This document shows positions 6,409 to 14,640 of a stretch of 27,027 bases of DNA, in pieces (the stretch's first letter is position 1; each line of letters opens with the position of its first letter). Both the position numbers and the translations under genes were made by a program. This stretch comes from JBBTVI01 sp038063315 (GTDB lineage: Bacteria; Patescibacteriota; Minisyncoccia; Sungbacterales; HO2-52-23). The notes under the pieces are model-generated. The model was not told where the DNA came from, did no database searches, and worked only from the letters and a program-made list of their open reading frames with translations. Where the stretch lies: NCBI GenBank assembly GCA_038063315.1, contig JBBTVI010000025.1, positions 1-27,027 on the forward strand, written 5' to 3'.

Positions 6409-8286
6409 ATGGACACAAAAACCGCTGTGATTCTCGCAGCCGGACGGGGGATGCGGCTTGACCCATTGGAGACGCCGAAACCGCTTGTGCGCGTTGGCGG
6501 CGTTCCTTTGATTACGCGCACGATTCGGATGTTGGGTGAGGCGGGGATTTCCGACATTGTGGTCGTCATAAAGAAGGGGGACACGTTGATTAAGAAATTA
6601 CTCCTTGATTCAGGAGATGGACCGGCGATCCGCTTTTGCGAGGAAAATCCGGGCAAGCGTGAAATGCTTGATTCTCTTGTGGCCGCGGGACGGGATCTGA
6701 CCGCGCCTTTTATCGTAACGGTGTGTGATTTGGTCTCAAAAAAAAATCCTTACCATGCGTTTCTTTCCGCGTTCAAAGGCGGGGGAGTGCCATCAAAGAA
6801 TGCGATCGCGACATTGGTCAGCGCGGACGAACGGTATTATCCGAATGCGGGCGCCAATGTGAAGGTGCAATTTGTGAAAAATCGCATCTCTGAGATCGGC
6901 GAGCAAATCACCGCATATCAGGGCTTTGAGATGGGGGTGTGGCATTTTACTCCGGAATCCTACCGGAGCTTTATCGAGTGCGCATCGCGGCCAGGGATCC
7001 GTACGGCGACGGCCGCTTTTCGCGCATCAAAAGACGCACAGCCATTGGTTTCGGTTCTTTTCAATGGCGGACAGTGGTACGACGTCAATACGCCCTCGAC
7101 CCTTATTCAGGCGGAATTGCTTATAGAGTCGCCGCGGCAAAGAGAGAAACCGGAGAAACGCGTTTTTATCCAAAGGCATAAGCCTCGCGTCATCCGCTTC
7201 CATCATCGGCAAGACCATCCGATTGATATCGTGGTGGAACGAGGGATTCTGAAAAAGATGCGCGAGTATGAATTGATTCCGTCCGAGAGATACTATTCCC
7301 CGCATTACATGATCGTTGACCGGAACATCGCGCATTCGTACGGCAAACTGGTATTTGACGCGCTCACCGCAACCGGCTACCGGATCGAGCAGTTGATTGC
7401 GGATCCGGGAGAAGGAACAAAAAGCATGGCGTCTTACCTTGCGCTGGCGGACCGAATGTTTGAGACCGGCCTTGATAAAAAGTCCATCATTATTTCAGTC
7501 GGTGGGGGGGTCATCAAGGATGTTGCGGGGTTTCTTGCTTCCACCCTGTACCGTGGCATCGGATTCATCAGCATTCCGACGACGGTGCTCGCCCAGTGCG
7601 ACGCGGCAATCGCATTCAAGCAGGGCGTCAACGGCGCAACAGGGAAAAATCTTATCGGCAGCTACTATGCGCCGATGAAAATTGTCGTGGACCCCGCAGT
7701 CCTCAAGACCCTGGATCGCCGCTACGTGAGCGACGGATTGGCTGAATGTCTCAAGCAGGCATTCAGCCAGGACAGGTCTTTTTACCGCTTTTTCGCGAAT
7801 TACCGCGGCGATATTGCCGATGTTGATTTTCTCGAGCGGGTGGTGCGCCGCAGCATCGCGCTCAAAGTGAGCTCCATGCGCCGGGACCTCCATGAGGAGC
7901 ACGTTTCGCTTGTGAACCAGTACGGACACGAAGTGGGCCATGCGGTTGAGCACCTCTCCGGATACGCGTACGGGCACGGTGAGTCGGTTGCCATCGGCAT
8001 GATGGTTTCGGCAAATGTCGCGGCCCTTCTCGGAATCGCGGACCAGAAGATCGTGGAGGAACAGCGTATTCTCCTCGAAAAATTCGGGCTTCCCTCGCGC
8101 GTGCCTACCAATATCCGAGCCGACGATATCATCCGCACGCTTCGGTACAATAAAAAATATCACGGCGGGGAGGCGCGTTTCGTGCTTCTGAAAAAAATCG
8201 GCGCGATCTGGCACGACAAGCAGTTTTATACGGTCGCCTGTGATGATAATCTCCTCAACCGCGCCATTGAAAAAAGTTATGGATAA
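6409..8286 (+). CDS. Fusion: cytidylyltransferase-like domain + 2-deoxy-scyllo-inosose synthase-like cyclase
   Basis: A protein of 625 residues with two enzymes. Residues 1-240 are a sugar-phosphate or inositol-phosphate nucleotidyltransferase: VILAAGRGMRL at 7-17, then PKPLVRVGG, the metal-site segment VTVCDL and YDVNTP near the end. Residues 255-625 are a dehydroquinate-synthase-fold sugar-phosphate cyclase: GGGV near 365, PTTVLAQCDAA, K404-Q405-G-V-N, GKNLIGSYYAP, and metal ligands E446, H507 and H523 (H-x15-H). KQ-x-VN in place of KTGVN is typical of 2-deoxy-scyllo-inosose synthases. The cyclase would turn a sugar phosphate into a carbocycle; the other half would make a nucleotide-activated cyclitol phosphate. 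The next gene overlaps it by eight bases. The substrate is not provable from sequence. Confidence 0.8.
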   Translation: MDTKTAVILAAGRGMRLDPLETPKPLVRVGGVPLITRTIRMLGEAGISDIVVVIKKGDTLIKKLLLDSGDGPAIRFCEENPGKREMLDSLVAAGRDLTAPFIVTVCDLVSKKNPYHAFLSAFKGGGVPSKNAIATLVSADERYYPNAGANVKVQFVKNRISEIGEQITAYQGFEMGVWHFTPESYRSFIECASRPGIRTATAAFRASKDAQPLVSVLFNGGQWYDVNTPSTLIQAELLIESPRQREKPEKRVFIQRHKPRVIRFHHRQDHPIDIVVERGILKKMREYELIPSERYYSPHYMIVDRNIAHSYGKLVFDALTATGYRIEQLIADPGEGTKSMASYLALADRMFETGLDKKSIIISVGGGVIKDVAGFLASTLYRGIGFISIPTTVLAQCDAAIAFKQGVNGATGKNLIGSYYAPMKIVVDPAVLKTLDRRYVSDGLAECLKQAFSQDRSFYRFFANYRGDIADVDFLERVVRRSIALKVSSMRRDLHEEHVSLVNQYGHEVGHAVEHLSGYAYGHGESVAIGMMVSANVAALLGIADQKIVEEQRILLEKFGLPSRVPTNIRADDIIRTLRYNKKYHGGEARFVLLKKIGAIWHDKQFYTVACDDNLLNRAIEKSYG

Positions 8287-9205
8287 TTCTTTGCGCGCGC
8301 GCGTTCTCATGATTCTTGAAGAGGGTTACGGCATCGCGGCAAAAAAAATCTTTCCGGTTCGCGGAGGGATCATCAACACCAATTTCCGTATCGCTACCGC
8401 GAGCGGCGATTTTCTTTTGAAGGTGTACAATTTGCGCACGCGGGAGCAGGCGGAGTTTGAGATCGGCGCGTTTGAGCGTCTGGCGCAAAAGAATTTTCCG
8501 TGTCCCCGGCCGCTCCGTGCCGCGGACGGAGGGAGGACGGCGGATTTCGGCGGCAAGCCCGCGGTGCTTTTCCACTACATCCCGGGTGCTCCCTTGACGC
8601 TCATCACTCCGGAGCGTTTGTACGAGGTTGGCCGGGGTGTGGCGTGCCTCCATAAAACTCTCCGGCGTCATCCCCAGGCGGTCGTGCGGGATGAATGGGA
8701 GCCGGAGGATATCGGCCGTTTTATCCGGACCCAGAGCGCGACGATCATTCGTAAACGCTTTCCCGGCGCAAAGAATTTTGTGCGCTTTATCGAAAAAGAA
8801 TTTTCAACGCTGAAACTTCCGTCCGGGTTGCCGTCCGGCTTAACGCACCAGGACATCAAGCCCGATAACATCATTGTCGCGCCGGACGGAATTTGCCATA
8901 TCATTGATTTCGACAATATGTACCGGGGGGTTCTCTTATATGATATGATGACGACAATCATCTGGACGTGTTTTCCGGGAACACGTTTTTCTTTGAAGCG
9001 GTTTGAGGCCTTTATGAGAGGGTACGAGCGCGAACGCCGGTTGACGAATGTGGAGCGGCGCGCGGTCCCGGAGGCGCTGCGGTTCCGGTTGCTTCGCGAG
9101 GCATTTGTGTGGCCCATGAGGTTTAGTCCCCGCGTCGCGCGCCGGAACGCGGCGCATTTTATCGCCTCCTATAGGCATCTCCCCCGGGATTTTTTCCATG
9201 CCTGA
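8279..9205 (+). CDS. APH/choline-kinase-fold small-molecule kinase
   Basis: A protein of 308 residues with the aminoglycoside-phosphotransferase fold: a glycine-containing nucleotide loop (VRGGIINTNF, residues 27-36), the ATP lysine K48 in FLLKVY, the catalytic loop H190-Q-D192-x4-N197, and the metal-binding D210-F-D212. Family members phosphorylate hydroxyls of aminoglycosides, choline, homoserine or sugars. Following directly on a cyclitol-forming cyclase (eight-base overlap) and preceding a nucleotidyltransferase, it most likely phosphorylates the cyclitol or a sugar so that it can be activated. ATG 8279 is chosen because the upstream in-frame starts lie well inside the previous gene. It is not likely to be a resistance enzyme here. 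Confidence 0.8.
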   Translation: MDNSLRARVLMILEEGYGIAAKKIFPVRGGIINTNFRIATASGDFLLKVYNLRTREQAEFEIGAFERLAQKNFPCPRPLRAADGGRTADFGGKPAVLFHYIPGAPLTLITPERLYEVGRGVACLHKTLRRHPQAVVRDEWEPEDIGRFIRTQSATIIRKRFPGAKNFVRFIEKEFSTLKLPSGLPSGLTHQDIKPDNIIVAPDGICHIIDFDNMYRGVLLYDMMTTIIWTCFPGTRFSLKRFEAFMRGYERERRLTNVERRAVPEALRFRLLREAFVWPMRFSPRVARRNAAHFIASYRHLPRDFFHA

Positions 9206-9971
9206 TTCCCCAGAAGAATTTTACGGCGTTATTCTGGCTGCTGGCGCTGGAAAGCGGATGGGCGGATTGACGTCCGACCGGCCGAAGGCGCTTTTGGATA
9301 TCGGGGGGAAGCCGCTTGTGTCGTATACGATCGGATTCCTCCGGAATGTGGGTGCTACGCATCTTCTCGCGCTCGGCGGATTTTGCTGCGACAAGCTGCA
9401 AAGCGCCGTTAGCGCGATTGATCCGGATATTGAAACCATCTGCTGCGACGCATTCGGGCCGGGCGGCGCCACGCTTGGAAATTTTCATACGCTTTACCAG
9501 GCGAGGGAAAAGATCCGCGGGAGCATGATGGTGATCGTCGGGGATCATATTTTTCGCTGCGACATCGCGGACAAAATTCGCAGGGCACTCGGCGCGCATA
9601 TCGCCGCGGTAACGGATCAGGATCGCGTGCTTGGCCCGGACGACATGAAAGTAAAAACAACCGCGGACGGACGTTGGCTTTTGTGCATCAGCAAAACGCT
9701 AACAGAGTTTGAGCGGGGCTACGTCGGCATTATCTGGTGCCCGGAGAGGGCGCTTGGGGATTACTGGAGTGCCGGCGAGGAGGCGATACGGCGTTTCGGA
9801 AATGCTGCGGACGTGGTGCACCCGCTCGAAATTTTGGCCGAGCGCGGCGTCAGCGTGGAGATTGTGGACATGAGCGGATCATGGTGGGGCGAGATTGACA
9901 CGCCGGAGGATCTGGATCGCGTCCGGAAAGAAGTGGGAGAGCGCCCGAATGATTATGATTATGACGCATAA
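9198..9971 (+). CDS. Sugar-phosphate nucleotidyltransferase
   Basis: A GT-A-fold nucleotidyltransferase of 257 residues with GVILAAGAGKRM (residues 9-20), RPKALLDIGGKPLVSYTI, the metal-binding VIVGDHIF at about residues 111-118, and WWGEIDTPEDL near the C-terminus. This architecture matches the phosphocholine/inositol-phosphate cytidylyltransferase group. It overlaps the kinase gene by eight bases, so the two are coupled and may work in sequence: kinase product to CDP- or UDP-activated product. It is a second transferase besides the one fused to the cyclase, so two activated compounds are probably made. Which one feeds the CDP-alcohol phosphotransferase is open. Confidence 0.8.
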   Translation: MPDSPEEFYGVILAAGAGKRMGGLTSDRPKALLDIGGKPLVSYTIGFLRNVGATHLLALGGFCCDKLQSAVSAIDPDIETICCDAFGPGGATLGNFHTLYQAREKIRGSMMVIVGDHIFRCDIADKIRRALGAHIAAVTDQDRVLGPDDMKVKTTADGRWLLCISKTLTEFERGYVGIIWCPERALGDYWSAGEEAIRRFGNAADVVHPLEILAERGVSVEIVDMSGSWWGEIDTPEDLDRVRKEVGERPNDYDYDA

Positions 9972-10902
9972 CACGCTCCATACGCGTTGCGCGCTCTGCA
10001 ATTCCGACGACGCGTCGGTGATTTGCCGGACCGCGGCGCTCAAAAGCGGTGAGGTCCGGGACGTCACAAACGTCATCTGCAATCGCTGCGGGTTGATTTA
10101 TAATAACCCGATGCCGTCCGGCGCCGCATTGCGGGAATATTATCAGGGTGAATTTGCACAGGATAAAATAGGCCGGCCCGGAGCAACGGAAACGCAGTAC
10201 GATAAAATCCTTGCGTCAATGAGCGAGGGGTCGAGCTCAAAAACGGATCGCATTGCGGACTGGCTGTCTTTGTTTCTGACGACCCGCAGCCGCGTGCTCG
10301 ACGTCGGCTGCGGCACCGGAACGTTGCTCGCGTCAATCCGCTGGCGGTCGGGGTGCGACGTGTACGGAGTCGAACCGGATGAATTGATGGCGCGTGCCGC
10401 CCGCGAATACCACGGAATTCCTTCCATCACCACGGGATTCATGGAAGAGTATTCGCCGCCCGTGGATATGCGGTTTGACCTTATTATTCTCCGCCATGTG
10501 CTCGAACATTTGCGGGACCCCAATGCGGCGATCGAGAAGATAAAATCCTGGCTGGTTCCGAACGGGTATCTTTATTTTGCATTTCCGAACGCCGCAAATT
10601 TTTCGCGGTCCCGGCCGCTCAACCGGTGCCTGGAATTCGGGCACCTACATTCTTTTACGCCTTTTACGACCGCGCAAATTCTTCTGAGACACGGCATGAA
10701 AATCGTGCAATGGCGCGACGATCCTCTGTTTTTACTCGAGACCGTCGCGACGTCTATTGATAATCCGATTGAGGCGGTCGCCATTGATGAGTTGCGCGAA
10801 TCCGGAGGGAGCGTGCGGGAACTGAAGCGAAAAATGCGCCTTCAGCCAGCGAGACATTTTCTTTTTCGCTGCCGGAGGAAAGCGCGTTCGTTCCTCTCAT
10901 GA
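9949..10902 (+). CDS. Zinc-ribbon class I SAM methyltransferase
   Basis: A protein of 317 residues. The N-terminus has a zinc ribbon, C-A-L-C and later C-N-R-C-G-L-I-Y-N-N-P, and the centre has SAM motif I VLDVGCGTGTLL, the acidic YGVEPDE, then LIILRHVLEHLRDP and YLYFAFPN. This zinc-ribbon plus Methyltransf_23-type arrangement is common in sugar C- or O-methyltransferases of surface-glycan loci. Three in-frame ATGs (9949, 9955, 9961) lie close together, all overlapping the end of the previous gene; I report the first. The stop overlaps the flippase start as ATGA (10899-10902). Confidence 0.8.
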   Translation: MIMIMTHNTLHTRCALCNSDDASVICRTAALKSGEVRDVTNVICNRCGLIYNNPMPSGAALREYYQGEFAQDKIGRPGATETQYDKILASMSEGSSSKTDRIADWLSLFLTTRSRVLDVGCGTGTLLASIRWRSGCDVYGVEPDELMARAAREYHGIPSITTGFMEEYSPPVDMRFDLIILRHVLEHLRDPNAAIEKIKSWLVPNGYLYFAFPNAANFSRSRPLNRCLEFGHLHSFTPFTTAQILLRHGMKIVQWRDDPLFLLETVATSIDNPIEAVAIDELRESGGSVRELKRKMRLQPARHFLFRCRRKARSFLS

Positions 10903-12260
10903 AATCTCTTAAAAAAATTATCGTTGAGGGCGCTTTTTTTTCAACCGTTTCCAGTTTCGGCATGCGCGGTCTTTCTTTGATCAATTACTTCGTTATCTTC
11001 CGTTATGTGATGCTTGCCGAATACGGCCGCTTCATACTCGTAAGTTCCCTCACGGGTCCGGCGTTGACGCTTTGTTTCCTCGGTATTGACCGGATTTTTG
11101 TCAGCGCAATTGCGCGCGCGCGCGGAGCAGGGGAAATCGGCAAGGCCCGCGGGCTGATAAAACAATACGCGGCCGCTGTTTTTTTTATGCTGTGCATGAC
11201 GGCGGGTGGCGCCGTTTTTCTAAAGGATGTATTGCAGGCGCGCTACGGGGTGGAGTGGGACCGGACGATTTTTTCCCTTTTGATTTTTCTTTTCAGCCAG
11301 CTTATCTTCAATCTGGTCCAGCTGATCCTTGAGGGCTTTGAAGAATTCAATAAATTGGCGCTTCTCCAATTTATTGAGGCGATGGTTCGTAGCGCGTTTT
11401 TAATCGCGTTTGCGCAGGCGCTCGGCCTTTATACGCTGCTTTTGATCGGCGCGGCGGCCAAACTCGCGGCATTTCTTTTGGGCGCGTTTTTTCTCGCGCG
11501 CTGCGTGTATCCGGTTCTCAGGGGCAGCGTGAGCGCGCGGGGGATGCTGTGGTCGGTCATCGCGTCTCAGGGAAAGTGGGATATGGCGCGTAATATTGTG
11601 GACGATGTCGCCGGATCAATCGGCGTGTGGCTTATCAAAATTTTTGTCAGTACCCCGGCGGTCGCATTGTATAGTTTTGCGCAGAACGTCTACAGCATCA
11701 TCGCCGATATTTTTCCGGTCAATTCCATTTTGTTTCCGATCGTCTCGCGGCTTGTTGCAACTGAAAAGAAAAAAGTGTATCGCCTGATTCCCAAGATTCA
11801 GCGCTACGCATTGCTTTTTTATGTGGTTATTTACGCCTTAACCCTGGTGTTTTTGCCTTTTGTGGTGAATGCTTTTTTTCCGCAATACCGCGGAGTCGTT
11901 CCGATTGTCGCGTTATCCCTCTTGCGTCTTTTTATTGATGTCTACCGTATCGGCCAATCCGCTCTGATTTACGCTTTCGGCGAACAGCGTTTTATGCTCG
12001 CGATTTTTCCGTATATGTTTGTCACCCATATTTTGCTAGACACTGTCAGCGCGTATCTGGGGGGTGTACCGGGTATGCTCGCATCATGGAATTTCCGCGG
12101 CGTTATCGGGCAGTGGATTATTCATTTTCACCTGAAAAAGAAGCATCATATCCCGAGCATGCATCTGCGCGATTTATTCATGATTGACGAGTATGACCGC
12201 GTGTTTTGGCGCCTTATCGCTCTGCGGGTAAAACAACTTTACACCGGATTGCGTTTATAA
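10899..12260 (+). CDS. Wzx-like polysaccharide flippase (first copy)
   Basis: An integral membrane protein of 453 residues with about 12-14 hydrophobic helices, typical of the MOP superfamily (RfbX/Wzx). It would move lipid-linked oligosaccharides across the cytoplasmic membrane. It is coupled by a four-base overlap to the methyltransferase upstream. The region GKWDMAR, VWLIKIFVST, VALYSFAQNVYS, ILFPIVSR is closely matched by the flippase at 19563-20945, so the two are paralogues. The C-terminal 35 residues are cytoplasmic, basic and aromatic. Confidence 0.85.
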   Translation: MKSLKKIIVEGAFFSTVSSFGMRGLSLINYFVIFRYVMLAEYGRFILVSSLTGPALTLCFLGIDRIFVSAIARARGAGEIGKARGLIKQYAAAVFFMLCMTAGGAVFLKDVLQARYGVEWDRTIFSLLIFLFSQLIFNLVQLILEGFEEFNKLALLQFIEAMVRSAFLIAFAQALGLYTLLLIGAAAKLAAFLLGAFFLARCVYPVLRGSVSARGMLWSVIASQGKWDMARNIVDDVAGSIGVWLIKIFVSTPAVALYSFAQNVYSIIADIFPVNSILFPIVSRLVATEKKKVYRLIPKIQRYALLFYVVIYALTLVFLPFVVNAFFPQYRGVVPIVALSLLRLFIDVYRIGQSALIYAFGEQRFMLAIFPYMFVTHILLDTVSAYLGGVPGMLASWNFRGVIGQWIIHFHLKKKHHIPSMHLRDLFMIDEYDRVFWRLIALRVKQLYTGLRL

Positions 12261-12283
12261 GTTTATAGTAGGTATTTTGGTCG

Positions 12284-12289
12284 TAAAAT
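12284..12289 (+). promoter_or_regulatory. -10 box (TAAAAT) of the cap operon
   Basis: TAAAAT ends exactly six nt before ATG 12296, the distance expected if the start codon is the first transcribed base. No good -35 hexamer and no Shine-Dalgarno site are visible. The gene before it ends at 12260. Confidence 0.4.
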
Positions 12290-12295
12290 ATGGAT

Positions 12296-13342
12296 ATGCA
12301 AAATAAAAACATAGGAAAGTTCATCCGGAATAAGATTATATTAGTCACGGGCGGTACCGGATCGTTTGGACACGCGGCGGTCAACCGTTTGTTGAAATTC
12401 GATCCGAAAAAAATCATCATTTTCAGCCGCGATGAAAAGAAACAATTCGACATGGCAAATCTCCATCGCGGCGACAAGCGGCTCCGTTTCGTCATCGGCG
12501 ACGTGCGCGATCGCGCGCGGGTGGGCTACGAAATGCAGGGCGTGAATCTCGTTTTTCATGCGGCGGCGCTCAAGCACGTTCCGCACTGCGAATTTTTTCC
12601 TTATGAGGCGATCATGACGAACGCGTTCGGCGCCCACAATGTCGTGTTGGAAGCGGTGCGCCATAATGTCGAGCGCGTCGTGGTTCTTTCCACGGACAAG
12701 GCGGTTTACCCCATTAACGTGATGGGCATGTCAAAGGCGATGATGGAGCGGATTATGATTGCCGCCGCGCGCGATCAAAAGTCAAAGACGAAACTCTGCG
12801 GGACGCGTTACGGGAACGTGATGTATACGCGCGGGTCAGTCATTCCTTTGTTTGTGGACCTGATCAAGCGGGGCGCGCCGCTCACGGTGACGGATGGGAA
12901 AATGACGCGGTTTATGATGTCGCTCGAGGATTCTGTGGATTTGGTTCTTTACGCGATGGTTAACGGCGGCAACGGAGAGGTTTATGTGAAAAAAGCCCCT
13001 GCCGCGACAATGGGGGATTTGGCGCAGGCGCTTGCGGGGCTTTTTAACTATAAAAAAGGAATTATGGAAATGGGCATTCGTCCGGGCGAGAAGATGCACG
13101 AGACGCTCATGTCGAGCGAGGAAATGTTTCGTGCCGAAGATTGCGGTCCGTACTATACGATCAGGGCAGAGGCGCCGAGTCAGGATGCGCGCCATTACTA
13201 TTTCAAAGGCGTGCGCGCGGACGGACTGCCTGCGGAGGGCTACACTTCCGCCAATACCCGGCGTCTGTCCGTTGCGGAAACGACGGATCTCCTGTTGACT
13301 CTTCCCGAGATAAAAAACGAATTGGTGATGCATCGCAAATGA
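12296..13342 (+). CDS. capE: CapE-like UDP-GlcNAc 4,6-dehydratase/5-epimerase
   Basis: A soluble extended SDR of 348 residues. The NAD(P) loop is TGGTGSFG at about residues 17-24; the active-site region is STDKAVYPINVMGMSK, with Met in place of the usual catalytic Tyr before the Lys. That replacement is characteristic of CapE/FlaA1-type dehydratases. The C-terminus has PGEKMHETL. In Staphylococcus aureus CapE begins UDP-N-acetyl-L-fucosamine synthesis from UDP-GlcNAc, and the next genes here are CapF and CapG parts in the same order. ATG 12290 is an alternative start, but it touches the -10 box. Confidence 0.88.
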   Translation: MQNKNIGKFIRNKIILVTGGTGSFGHAAVNRLLKFDPKKIIIFSRDEKKQFDMANLHRGDKRLRFVIGDVRDRARVGYEMQGVNLVFHAAALKHVPHCEFFPYEAIMTNAFGAHNVVLEAVRHNVERVVVLSTDKAVYPINVMGMSKAMMERIMIAAARDQKSKTKLCGTRYGNVMYTRGSVIPLFVDLIKRGAPLTVTDGKMTRFMMSLEDSVDLVLYAMVNGGNGEVYVKKAPAATMGDLAQALAGLFNYKKGIMEMGIRPGEKMHETLMSSEEMFRAEDCGPYYTIRAEAPSQDARHYYFKGVRADGLPAEGYTSANTRRLSVAETTDLLLTLPEIKNELVMHRK

Positions 13343-13345
13343 ATT

Positions 13346-14083
13346 ATGCATATCGGAATTACCGGAAGTAACGGCTTCATTGCGCGTCATATTGCGGAGA
13401 CGTTGGAGCGCGGGAAGAATGTCCGTCTCCATTATTTCGATTTGCCGAAATGCGACCTTCTGAATATGGGCGACGCGCGGCGTTTCGTGAGGGGTATGGA
13501 TGCGATCGTGCACGCGGCTGCGGTCAATCGCGGAACGGATGAGGAAATTATCGCCGGAACGGTTGTCGCAACGCATAATTTGATACGCGCTTTACGCGAC
13601 GCGAAAAGCAAGGCCAAAGTTATTTTTCTTTCTTCCATTCAGGCAGAAACCGATACGCTGTATGGACAATGCAAGCGTCTTGGAGAGATTATGCTTGAAG
13701 ATAGGGCGCGGCGGGGCGGTCACGCGACAATCGTTTTTCGTTTACCCAACGTTTTCGGCGAAGGATCAAGGCCGTTTTACAATTCCGCGGTTGCGACATT
13801 TTGTCATCAGGCCGCGAAAAATCAACCATTCATCATCCATAGAGACAGTAAAGACAAGCCGCTGCCCTTAATCTATGTAAAAGATGCGGCGCGGCGTATC
13901 GCGGATGAATGCTTCAGAAAACGCAGCGCGCCGTTTTCTATAGCGCGCATGACGCCGCGCGGCTCCATTTCTGTCGGCGATTTGGCGGGATTAATCCGAT
14001 CGTTTAAGACGATGCGTGATCCGGCCCCATTGCGGTCAAAATTGGAAAAAGATTTGTATCGTACGTACCGGTCGTTTATATAG
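13346..14083 (+). CDS. capF: CapF reductase domain (N-terminal half as a separate gene)
   Basis: An SDR of 245 residues that starts MHIGITGSNGFIARHI, contains LLNMGDARRF, HAAAVNRG and LYGQCKRLGE (Y-x3-K active site), and ends LRSKLEKDLYRTYRSFI. This is the N-terminal reductase domain of CapF, which reduces the 4-keto group to give the UDP-L-FucNAc precursor. CapF in S. aureus is one chain of about 370 residues; this one stops after the conserved Y-x-x-Y-x-S-[FY] linker. The missing C-terminal cupin is the next gene, beyond mobile element C. The start follows the capE stop by three bases. Confidence 0.85.
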   Translation: MHIGITGSNGFIARHIAETLERGKNVRLHYFDLPKCDLLNMGDARRFVRGMDAIVHAAAVNRGTDEEIIAGTVVATHNLIRALRDAKSKAKVIFLSSIQAETDTLYGQCKRLGEIMLEDRARRGGHATIVFRLPNVFGEGSRPFYNSAVATFCHQAAKNQPFIIHRDSKDKPLPLIYVKDAARRIADECFRKRSAPFSIARMTPRGSISVGDLAGLIRSFKTMRDPAPLRSKLEKDLYRTYRSFI

Positions 14084-14086
14084 ATT

Positions 14087-14259
14087 TATAACCCCTCTAA
14101 AAACAAAATGGCGGTTTCAGTGATGCAATAATTCTCTGCGGTTGTCACCCCCGCGGAGGCGGGGGTCCAGGTTCTGTCTTTTCAAAGAGGAAAATCTGGA
14201 TTCCCGCCTGCGCGGGAATGACAGAAGCAAAAATGACACTTTGTTTTAACATTGCCATA
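14087..14259 (+). mobile_element. Copy C of the double-hairpin element, inside capF
   Basis: The 81-nt core (14143-14223) has the same two hairpins as copies B and D. Both flanks also match copy D: TAAAAACAAAATG on the left, TTTTGTTTTAACATTGC on the right. These flanks are inverted relatives of each other, so the whole is MITE-like at about 173 bp. It lies between the reductase and cupin parts of CapF. The right end reaches the cupin start codon. The -10-like boxes here are weak (TAACAT at 14247-14252, or CATATG). Confidence 0.75.
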
Positions 14260-14636
14260 TGGACATTCCGCGGGAAAAATTGGAGGTCAAGGAAGACGCG
14301 CGCGGGAAACTGGTGGAGGCGTTCAAGATACCGGACGCCGGCCAGGTGTTTTATATGACAACGCATCCGGGAGCGACGCGCGGAAACCACTACCATACGC
14401 GTAAGGTGGAGCGTTTTCTGGTGATTCAAGGAACGGGCAAGATTCGCATGCGTCATAGGGCAACGGGTGAGATAAAAGAATTTATCGTCTCTGGCGAAGC
14501 GCCAGAGATCATTGATATGATCATGCCTTGGACGCATAACATTCAGAATATCGGCAATGAGGATATGGTAATGCTCGTGTGGGTGAACGAAGTTTTTGAT
14601 CCGAATGATCCGGATACGTATTCGGAGGAGGTATAA
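14259..14636 (+). CDS. CapF cupin domain (C-terminal half as a separate gene)
   Basis: A cupin of 125 residues equal to the C-terminal domain of CapF. Metal-binding residues are seen in TRGNHYHTRKVERFLV (H-x-H and E) and in MPWTHNIQN (H); the end is NEVFDPNDPDTYSEEV, matching the CapF family end. In CapF this domain epimerises C3 of the 4-keto sugar before reduction. Its beginning (IPREKLEVKEDARGKLVEAF) is where the intact CapF chain would run on from the reductase. The ATG lies at the edge of repeat copy C. It has no clear ribosome site, so expression depends on the repeat or on read-through. Together with the upstream gene it would restore all 370 residues. Confidence 0.85.
   Translation: MDIPREKLEVKEDARGKLVEAFKIPDAGQVFYMTTHPGATRGNHYHTRKVERFLVIQGTGKIRMRHRATGEIKEFIVSGEAPEIIDMIMPWTHNIQNIGNEDMVMLVWVNEVFDPNDPDTYSEEV
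14624..14631 (+). promoter_or_regulatory. Strong Shine-Dalgarno site of capG
   Basis: GGAGGAGG at 14624-14631 stands nine bases before ATG 14641. It fixes the start and shows the organism uses canonical ribosome sites inside operons, unlike its promoter-proximal genes. Confidence 0.75.
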
Positions 14637-14640
14637 CATT

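Noticed and set aside
6409..8286. Ordinary shikimate-pathway dehydroquinate synthase
   Set aside because: It has KQ-x-VN instead of KTGVN, is fused to a nucleotidyltransferase and lies in a glycan locus without other shikimate genes.
7495..8310. 271-codon minus-strand open frame
   Set aside because: It is the shadow of the cyclase domain, which has all its motifs on the + strand.
8279..9205. Antibiotic resistance role for the APH-fold kinase next to a 2-deoxy-scyllo-inosose-like synthase
   Set aside because: The fold is shared by many metabolic kinases, and the neighbours are nucleotidyltransferases, a phosphotransferase and a flippase rather than aminoglycoside assembly genes such as aminotransferases.
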